Translations under genes and position numbers: made by a program
In this document: piece by piece, positions 1 through 4,494 of the stretch
Numbering within the stretch: position 1 is the stretch's first letter
How the letters are laid out: each line of letters begins with the position of its first letter
Assembly (NCBI GenBank): GCA_028275245.1
Contig: JAPWVA010000073.1
Coordinates: 1-6,560 of the forward strand
Direction: 5' to 3'
DNA from: Actinomycetota bacterium
Lineage (GTDB): Bacteria; Actinomycetota; Geothermincolia; Geothermincolales; RBG-13-55-18
Length of the DNA: 6,560 nt
Notes under the pieces: model-generated
Seen by the model: the letters and a program-made list of their open reading frames with translations, nothing else
What the model was told of the DNA's origin: nothing
Database searches by the model: none

Positions 1-26
1 ATCCCGGGTTCCCAGGGGACCCTGGG

Positions 27-58
27 CCGGGGGCCCGCTTTAGGGAGCCCGGTTGTTT
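27..58 (+). terminator. Probable intrinsic terminator of an upstream gene
   Basis: A GC-rich stem can form from CCGGG (27-31) with CCCGG (48-52), continued by CCC (34-36) with GGG (43-45) across a GG/AG internal mismatch and a six-base loop (37-42). It is followed by TTGTTT (53-58), a short T-rich tract. A second perfect hairpin, CCCAGGG (11-17) with CCCTGGG (20-26), lies just before it. This arrangement fits the end of a gene lying left of the window and would insulate the following promoter. The T tract is short and interrupted, so termination efficiency is uncertain. Confidence 0.45.
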
Positions 59-101
59 CCCGGGCGTTCTACGGGCATCGCCTTCCCGGGCGGTCTACGG
101 G
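57..101. repeat. Tandem 19-bp direct repeat upstream of the promoter
   Basis: The segments 57-75 and 83-101 are the same 19-base word (beginning TTCCCGGGCG and ending CTACGGG) with a single mismatch, T67 versus G93. They are 26 bp apart start to start. Each copy has short inverted ends, CCCG and CGGG. The second copy ends at the expected upper edge of the -35 region of the promoter whose -10 box is at 125-130, a position typical of an activator or repressor site. No known operator consensus was recognised. Confidence 0.55.
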
Positions 102-137
102 GGTGGTTGAATGTAGGCGTCTAATATAATGAGTGGG
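102..137 (+). promoter_or_regulatory. Promoter for the structured RNA (and possibly hpf)
   Basis: TATAAT at 125-130 is a perfect housekeeping sigma -10 hexamer and stands out in a very GC-rich context. The best spaced -35 positions (102-108, GGTGGTT region) match the TTGACA consensus poorly. The better hexamer TTGAAT (107-112) is only 12 bp from the -10 box, too close for standard spacing. A weak -35 element next to a 19-bp repeat suggests dependence on an activator. A start 6-8 nt after the -10 box would fall at 136-138, right at the 5' base of the RNA's closing helix. Confidence 0.6.
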
Positions 138-381
138 GAGACTTCCGCCCGGGTCTGTGGTTGAAAGTCGATGCCAGCCGCAGGCGAAGCGACCCACGTA
201 AGCCAACTATTGGTTGGTGAGCATGGTGCGGCTTAGGGGTAAGTCCTGCCCGGTATCAAGCCGGAGAAGCGTATTAGTAGCGTATGCCCGGTAACTCCAC
301 GGGGAGCGGGCATGCGCTGCGAGGCGCTCAGCAGGCGAGTGTGGGGGCAAAGACCAGGTCAGCCGGGTCGGGGGTCTCCCC
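135..381 (+). ncRNA. raiA-motif-like structured non-coding RNA
   Basis: This segment folds on paper into a multibranched RNA. The closing helix pairs 135-152 with 363-381: 18 base pairs, two of them G-U, with one bulged base at 368. Inside it, all nested, are 156-153 with 351-354, AGCCGCA (176-182) with TGCGGCT (227-233), the hairpin CCAAC (203-207) with GTTGG (213-217), CCTGC (245-249) with GCAGG (331-335), and a ten-pair stem 281-290 with 307-316 capped by CTCC (295-298) with GGAG (303-306). The 5' end coincides with the start predicted from the TATAAT box. The raiA motif is a known RNA class of Bacillota and Actinomycetota found upstream of raiA/hpf genes; disruption in a Clostridium affects sporulation and aggregation. 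Class assignment rests on position, size and fold, not on a covariance-model match. No protein-like reading was found in it. Confidence 0.8.
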
Positions 382-565
382 CCAGGGGCGGAAGGCAAGG
401 CTGTCGGCTATATCCCGCGGATTTGCGGCCCCCAGGGCCATGTGCTACCTTAATGCGCGTTGAGAAAAGGGCAATGAAATGGCCTTTGGCGGGAATGCTT
501 GAAAAACCCATCCCGGTGCGCGAGGTTCCCGCCCGCAGGGACTGAAACGAAGGAAGGGAGAGGTC
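382..565 (+). other. Second leader segment between the RNA and hpf
   Basis: These 184 nt hold no convincing gene. They contain small hairpins such as GGCCC (427-431) with GGGCC (435-439), mutually exclusive with CCGC (415-418) with GCGG (425-428). A weak promoter-like pair, TTGCGG (423-428) and TACCTT (446-451) at 17-bp spacing, could give hpf its own start, but each hexamer matches the consensus at only three positions. There is no hairpin followed by a T tract, so read-through from the structured RNA into hpf is possible. The hpf Shine-Dalgarno sequence is the purine run AGGAAGGGAGAGG (551-563). Confidence 0.4.
488..533 (+). promoter_or_regulatory. Inverted repeat in the hpf 5' leader
   Basis: GGCGGGAA (488-495) and TTCCCGCC (526-533) are perfect 8-bp complements enclosing a 30-nt loop, ending 17 nt before the purine-rich Shine-Dalgarno tract of hpf. 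No T tract follows, so it is not an intrinsic terminator. It could be an mRNA stem that affects hpf translation or an inverted DNA operator. An 8-bp match in GC-rich DNA may also be chance. Confidence 0.3.
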
Positions 566-1111
566 ATGCAGATCATCGTCAAGGGAAAGAACCTGGAGGT
601 CACCGACGCGTTGCGGACCTATGCCCTGGAGAAGGTGGGGAGGATAGAGCGTTACTTCGACCGTATCCTCAAGACGGAGATAGAGCTTAGCGTGGAGAGA
701 AATCCCAAGATATCCGAGAGACAGGTGGTGGAGGTGACTTTGTTCACCAGCGGGCCCATCCTAAGGGCCCGGGAGGCTGCGCCCGACATGTACCAGGCCA
801 TCGACCTGGTTGCAGAAAAGCTGGAGCGCCAGGCTATAAAGGCCAAGAAGAAGATGATCGACCGCACCCATCACGCCAGGAACCCCTTCAAGGAAGCCAC
901 CCCCACGCTGGCGGAGGAAGAGGAGACAGGACCCCGTATCGTCAAGACCAAGAGCTTCACCCTGAAACCCATGACCCCGGAGGAGGCTTGCCTCCAGATG
1001 GACCTGTTGGGCCACGATTTCTTCGTCTTCGTCAACGCCGACACGGAACAGACCAACGTGGTCTACCGTCGTAAGGACGGCAACTACGGGCTCATAGAGC
1101 CGGAGGCCTGA
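566..1111 (+). CDS. hpf: Long-form ribosome hibernation-promoting factor (HPF/RaiA family)
   Basis: This 181-residue protein binds the decoding centre of idle ribosomes and, in long-form members, joins 70S particles into translationally silent 100S dimers in stationary phase or stress. Residues 1 to about 98 form the S30AE/RaiA domain, starting MQIIVKGKNLEV with a basic helix near 86-100 (RQAIKAKKKMIDR). An acidic linker (about 105-123, with EEEE) follows. Residues 124-180 are the C-terminal dimerisation domain, recognisable by RIVKTKSF, KPMTPEEA, FFVFVNADT and YRRKDGNYGLIEP. The length and both domains are normal for the long form. The ATG at 566 is preceded by GGGAGAGG five nt or so upstream and gives the canonical N-terminus. 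A raiA-type RNA lies upstream and secA follows three genes later, as hpf and secA are often near each other in Gram-positive lineages. Expression is probably growth-phase controlled from the promoter near 125, though that is inferred. Confidence 0.96.
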   Translation: MQIIVKGKNLEVTDALRTYALEKVGRIERYFDRILKTEIELSVERNPKISERQVVEVTLFTSGPILRAREAAPDMYQAIDLVAEKLERQAIKAKKKMIDRTHHARNPFKEATPTLAEEEETGPRIVKTKSFTLKPMTPEEACLQMDLLGHDFFVFVNADTEQTNVVYRRKDGNYGLIEPEA

Positions 1112-1112
1112 A

Positions 1113-1187
1113 ATGCGTAGGTTCTGGGACATCGTCCAGCAGTTCCTCGACTATTTCCTCCACCGGGGAGCGACCATGCGGCTGTGA
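1113..1187 (+). CDS. Possible 24-residue small protein or leader peptide
   Basis: An ATG at 1113 opens a 24-codon frame ending TGA at 1185-1187. GGAGG (1102-1106) stands six nt before it, a better Shine-Dalgarno match than that of the large gene downstream, although those bases also encode the end of HPF. The peptide begins MRRFWDIVQQFLDYFLHRG, which would make an amphipathic, membrane-seeking helix with a basic N-terminus. Its stop overlaps a second ATG (TGATG, 1185-1189) that opens an eight-codon frame ending at 1213. It is only one nt beyond the hpf stop, so translational coupling is possible. No family was recognised, and a chance frame is a realistic alternative. Confidence 0.3.
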   Translation: MRRFWDIVQQFLDYFLHRGATMRL

Positions 1188-1194
1188 TGAACGC

Positions 1195-1237
1195 GGTAAG
1201 GCCCCGTCCGTAGGGGTGGGGTCCTGGGGGTAAGGCC
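1195..1237 (+). repeat. 9-bp direct repeat flanking the start of the first HD gene
   Basis: GGTAAGGCC occurs at 1195-1203 and again at 1229-1237, 34 bp apart. The second copy directly abuts the ATG at 1238. Between them CCCC (1202-1205) can pair with GGGG (1213-1216). The repeat might be a remnant of a small duplication of the initiation region. It is short, and its function is unknown. Confidence 0.3.
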
Positions 1238-3025
1238 ATGGAAACAAGAGCACGAGGGGAAAGTAGGCTGGCGGGCGTTTCCATCTTCGCCTTCGCCGTC
1301 TCCCTGGCGGTGATCCTGGCCGCAGTGCTGGTCGGGGACCGTCCCTTCCATGCCCTGCCGGTATTCCTACTGGCCCTGGCGCTGGTGGCCGCCGAGTCCA
1401 TGGGGGAGGACATGGCGGAGGGTGGGCGCTCCACTTACGGCGTGGTGGTTCTCTTTTGCGCCGTGGCCGCCTTGAGCCTTCCCGGTGCCATGGCGGTGGC
1501 CCTCTTCTCCGGCTTGCGGGTGAACCCCCGCCCAAGGGTGGGGGAGTGGCCGAGGATCCTTTACAACGGCGCCACATCTTCCCTGACGGTGGGTGCCTGT
1601 GCCTGGTGGTACCACCTCCTGGGCGGCAACTCCACCGTGTTCACTTTGGGAGGTGCCCTCAGGTCCCTGGGGCCCCTCCTGGCCTCCGCCATCCTCTTCT
1701 GGGCGCTCAACACTGGCTCGATGGCCCTGGGCCTCCGCCTTGACCGGGGCTTGATCCCTGGCGCTTTCCTCTCCCAGGGCGCATTGCCCCTGTTCCCTGC
1801 GCAGATGGTCTTCTCCCTGGTGGGCTGGGGCCTGGGCATCGTTTTCGCCCAGAACTCCTTCCACTTGGCGGGCCCGGAGGTGGTGAGCACGGCGGCCGAG
1901 GCCTTCCGTGGGTTCTTCGCCCTGTCCAATGCCCTGGCCCTGCTGGGCGTGGCCTGGTATTTCAGCGGCAAGAACGTGGGGTTGCTGGAGGGTTACGACG
2001 AGTCCATACGCCAGCTAGTGGATTACCTTGAGAAGCGGGAGCCTTACCTAGATGGGCATTCCAGCAGGGTCATGAATTATGCCTTACTACTGGGAAGGAG
2101 GCTGAACCTGCCCCTCTACGAGCTAAGGAAGCTAGGCCATGCAGCCCTGCTGCACGACCTAGGCCGGGCGGCGGTGCCCCGGGAGATACTCACCAGAGAA
2201 GGGGTCCTTTCCGAGGAGGAGTTCGAAAGGATAAAACAGCATCCCCTGGTGGGGGCGTCTTGGCTGGAAGAGGTGGAATACCTCTCTGACATAGCCGACG
2301 CTGTGAGGCATCACCATGAGTATTACGACGGCGGTGGATACGTGGACCACCTGGAGGGTGAGACCATACCCTTGGGGGCGAGAATCCTTGCCCTAGCTGA
2401 CGCCTTCGAAGCCATGCTCCAGGAACGGCCGTACCGGGGCAGGAAGGACCGAGAGGAGGCGGCTGCGGAGCTGAGGCAGAACGCAGGGAAGCAGTTCGAC
2501 CCCCGGCTGGTGGAGGTATTCCTGGAGGTGCTCAGGGAAACAGGGCTTCTCCCAGCGGAAGCGGGGGAGGAGGTCACCCCGGAAGGGGTGGGCAAGGTCA
2601 TTTCCGCCCCCACCGCAGGGCGCCGCGGGGTAGCCGGAGGGGCACTCGCGGGCGTCGGCAGGTCTCCATCCCTGGAGGTAGGGGCAGAGGCAACCGAGGA
2701 AACCCTTCCCCGGGAGGAGCCCGGGATCCAGGGAAAGGCCCTGGCCTCCCGAGCGAAGGGGCCGGAGATGCCAGCGGAGACCGCGGAGATGAGGGAGGAA
2801 GGGGCCTGGGGCGGAGTGCCAGGCGCGCAGGCGCCCTCCCCGGGTAAGAAGCCCCGATGGACATGGTTTCTCGGCCCGCGGAGGCGGGAAAGGGAGGAGA
2901 TGATCCGGCGAAGGAGGGAGGCCCGGGAGAGGTGGAGGCAGCAGGTCCTGAGGGAGCTCTCCGAGGAGATGCCGGAGGAGAGGCCGGCCACCGGTGAAGG
3001 GGAGGAAGGGGAGCGTGGTGTCTGA
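1238..3025 (+). CDS. Membrane-anchored HD-GYP-type phosphodiesterase with charged C-terminal tail
   Basis: This 595-residue protein is predicted to be an integral membrane protein with a cytoplasmic nucleotide phosphodiesterase domain. Residues 12 to about 242 hold roughly six or seven hydrophobic segments with no classical sensor domain recognised, similar in layout to MASE-type membrane modules. The HD-GYP domain spans about 260-435. Likely metal ligands are all present: H274 (GHSSRV), H306-D307 (LLHDLGR), H335 (KQHPLVG), H358-H360 (RHHHEYYDG) and D388 (LADAF). The signature GYP reads GYV (367-369), and the usual HDIGK lysine is R310. The RPYR (397-400) and KQFDP (418-422) blocks are typical. 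c-di-GMP hydrolysis is the family activity; with these changes the substrate is not certain. Residues about 440-595 form a low-complexity tail ending in a strongly charged, probably helical stretch (about 547-580). An in-frame TAG at 1211 bounds the start; GGGGGTAAGG (1226-1235) is a modest ribosome site. Confidence 0.92.
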   Translation: METRARGESRLAGVSIFAFAVSLAVILAAVLVGDRPFHALPVFLLALALVAAESMGEDMAEGGRSTYGVVVLFCAVAALSLPGAMAVALFSGLRVNPRPRVGEWPRILYNGATSSLTVGACAWWYHLLGGNSTVFTLGGALRSLGPLLASAILFWALNTGSMALGLRLDRGLIPGAFLSQGALPLFPAQMVFSLVGWGLGIVFAQNSFHLAGPEVVSTAAEAFRGFFALSNALALLGVAWYFSGKNVGLLEGYDESIRQLVDYLEKREPYLDGHSSRVMNYALLLGRRLNLPLYELRKLGHAALLHDLGRAAVPREILTREGVLSEEEFERIKQHPLVGASWLEEVEYLSDIADAVRHHHEYYDGGGYVDHLEGETIPLGARILALADAFEAMLQERPYRGRKDREEAAAELRQNAGKQFDPRLVEVFLEVLRETGLLPAEAGEEVTPEGVGKVISAPTAGRRGVAGGALAGVGRSPSLEVGAEATEETLPREEPGIQGKALASRAKGPEMPAETAEMREEGAWGGVPGAQAPSPGKKPRWTWFLGPRRREREEMIRRRREARERWRQQVLRELSEEMPEERPATGEGEEGERGV

Positions 3026-4385
3026 CGGTAAGAGGCGCTTCGCCGTGATGGCTTGGGCCAGCGGAGCCCTATGCCTGCTGGCGCTGGGGGTCGCCTTCTT
3101 CAAGGTGAGGTGGGGCGACCTAGACCCCGCCCGCTTCCTGGCCCTGGTGGCGGTGCTGGCCTTCTTCGAGCTCTTCCGGGTAGATTTCCCCTGGGGGAGG
3201 CCAATGCGCTTGGGCATAGCGGTGGTCCTTGCCACGTTGGCCCTGCGTCCAGCCGCCGAGGCGGTGTGGGTCTTCGCCCTAGGCACGTTGCTTTCCCGCC
3301 TGTTGGTACGTTGGCGGGGCCAGGCCGGGGGAGAGCTCATCCACCTGGCCCATCGCACCCTGGTGGTGGGAATATCCGGGATGTTCTTCTTCTGGGTCTC
3401 CCGCCTGGGATGGGAACTGTCCTGGAACCCCTATCCTCCCCACTACGTGCTGGAGCCCACCACCGAAGGGGTTTATTACACCTTCTATAACCCGGTGGTG
3501 CTCCACAGGGCGCTGGCCTTCCCCCTGGCCTTCGCCGCCGTGGCCGCCCTCTTCTACCTGGGGGAGACTTTGACCGGTTCCCTGGAGATGGCGGTGAGGA
3601 CCCGGGGGGACTGGAGAGCATGGGTGCGGCAGCAGGTACGGCAGACCCTTCCCACTTACCTGGCCACGGCCGCGGCCGCAGCCCTGATGACCCTTTACTT
3701 TCCCCGCCTGCCTTGGGCGAACTTCTTCATCTTCGCCCTCCCGCTCCTGCTGGTGAGGATGGTGTCCCATCGCTACCGGGAGCTGGACGAGAGGTTTTTT
3801 CAGACCGTCCGGGTGCTGGGGGAGGCCTTCGACAGGACTCGCGGCAAGGAGGGCCATTCCAGTCGGGTGAGCAACCTGGCGTCGGAGGTGGCCCGGGAGA
3901 TGGGGCTTTCCCTGGAGGACATAAGGATGGTGCGATATGCCGCCGCCCTGCACGACATCGGCTACGTGGAGACCGGCGGGGAAGGAGAAGGGCACGCCGA
4001 GCGGGGAGCCGGGGTGATCGAGCGTCTTCCCGGGTTGGAGCCCGCTGCGGAGCTGGTGAGGCACCATCACGGTTCCGGGGGCGAGGGAGCCCGGATTCCC
4101 CTGGGGTCCCGCATCATCCGGGCGGTGAGCGACTTCGACATGGCCACGGCCTCCGGAGGGGAGAGGGTGGCTTGGAAGGAGGTCCTGCGGGAGATGGACC
4201 TGGAGAGGGGCAGGGCCTACGACTCACGAGTTCTCCGTTTCCTCCGCCAGGTGGTGGAAGCCCAGAGCCGGGCCCGGAAGGCGCCGGAAAGGGAGGTACG
4301 CCAGCGGGCCAAGGTGTTGGAGGAAGAGGAGCTGGCCTCTTCCCTGGAGAGGCTTTTCCGCGGGGAAGAGGGTAGAGATGAGTGA
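3015..4385 (+). CDS. Membrane-anchored degenerate HD-GYP-like HD-domain protein
   Basis: I start this 456-residue protein at GTG 3015 because GGGGAGG (2999-3005) lies nine nt upstream; GTG 2994 would add seven residues but lacks a well-spaced site. The start overlaps the preceding gene by 11 nt, so coupled translation is likely. About six or seven hydrophobic segments fill residues 10-250, followed by an HD domain near 276-412. Candidate metal ligands remain: H281 (GHSSRVSN), H313-D314 (ALHDIGY), H327 (GEGHAERG), H350-H352 (VRHHHGSGG) and D373 (AVSDFD). Compared with HD-GYP proteins it lacks the lysine of HDIGK, has a shortened segment after HD, and has lost the DGxGYP loop; only IPLGSRI follows the histidine triplet. 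It looks like a shortened paralogue of the gene before it (shared GHSSRV, HD, HHH and IPLG blocks). It may hydrolyse a different nucleotide or act as a binding or partner subunit. The C-terminus (about 415-456) is a charged helix. Confidence 0.9.
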   Translation: MVSDGKRRFAVMAWASGALCLLALGVAFFKVRWGDLDPARFLALVAVLAFFELFRVDFPWGRPMRLGIAVVLATLALRPAAEAVWVFALGTLLSRLLVRWRGQAGGELIHLAHRTLVVGISGMFFFWVSRLGWELSWNPYPPHYVLEPTTEGVYYTFYNPVVLHRALAFPLAFAAVAALFYLGETLTGSLEMAVRTRGDWRAWVRQQVRQTLPTYLATAAAAALMTLYFPRLPWANFFIFALPLLLVRMVSHRYRELDERFFQTVRVLGEAFDRTRGKEGHSSRVSNLASEVAREMGLSLEDIRMVRYAAALHDIGYVETGGEGEGHAERGAGVIERLPGLEPAAELVRHHHGSGGEGARIPLGSRIIRAVSDFDMATASGGERVAWKEVLREMDLERGRAYDSRVLRFLRQVVEAQSRARKAPEREVRQRAKVLEEEELASSLERLFRGEEGRDE

Positions 4386-4494
4386 CGTGCCGCGTGTCCC
4401 CGGTTGCCCCAAAGCGACGGGAATCTCCCAGGGAAGGCGGCCGCGGGGCCTCGTGAGCGGCGCGCTGCCGTGGGAGGTGAAGGCATGGTGTTGA
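4378..4494 (+). CDS. Doubtful 38-codon frame bridging the HD gene and secA
   Basis: ATG at 4378 overlaps the stop of the preceding gene (ATGAGTGA, 4378-4385), and the frame runs 38 codons to TGA at 4492-4494, ten nt into secA. The peptide is Pro-, Gly- and Arg-rich with two cysteines, has no signal-like helix and matches no known family, including the SecM arrest motif. A weak GAGGG lies just before the ATG. If translated it would carry ribosomes through the secA leader structures and could couple secA to upstream translation. It is more likely a chance frame. Confidence 0.15.
   Translation: MSDVPRVPGCPKATGISQGRRPRGLVSGALPWEVKAWC
4423..4480 (+). promoter_or_regulatory. secA ribosome binding site with potential masking helix
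   Basis: The secA Shine-Dalgarno sequence GGAGGTGA (4473-4480) is near perfect and seven nt from the ATG counting from GGAGG. Upstream, ATCTCCCA (4423-4430) is complementary to TGGGAGGT (4471-4478), eight pairs with one G-U, enough to cover the site. A competing hairpin pairs CCGCGG (4441-4446) with CCGTGG (4468-4473) and ends at the Shine-Dalgarno. The two folds share bases 4471-4473 and so exclude each other at that point. This could be a translational switch for secA; folding has not been computed. Confidence 0.35.

Noticed and set aside
135..381. Other RNA classes: cobalamin riboswitch, T-box, RNase P RNA, tmRNA
   Set aside because: The hallmark sequences of these classes were not seen, while the position before hpf, the size and the long closing helix fit the raiA motif.
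423..451. Second promoter for hpf (TTGCGG, 17 bp, TACCTT)
   Set aside because: Each hexamer matches the consensus at only three of six positions, so it is mentioned in the leader entry but not called as a promoter.
312..545. 77-codon plus-strand frame in the hpf leader
   Set aside because: It overlaps the 3' half of the structured RNA, including the closing helix, has no Shine-Dalgarno sequence and encodes an Arg/Gly/Pro-rich string typical of GC-rich non-coding DNA.
1200..1216. Terminator between hpf and the first HD gene
   Set aside because: Only a four-pair CCCC/GGGG stem is present and no T tract follows, so read-through is more likely.
2393..3358. Long open frame on the minus strand (321 codons)
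   Set aside because: It lies opposite the two HD genes, which have clear domains and conserved motifs. In GC-rich DNA such antisense frames are common, and the translation shows low-complexity Pro/Arg/Ser content with no family features.
4378..4494. SecM-like secretion monitor upstream of secA
   Set aside because: The frame has no signal sequence and none of the SecM arrest residues, so a true SecM homologue is excluded; only the weaker coupling idea is kept.
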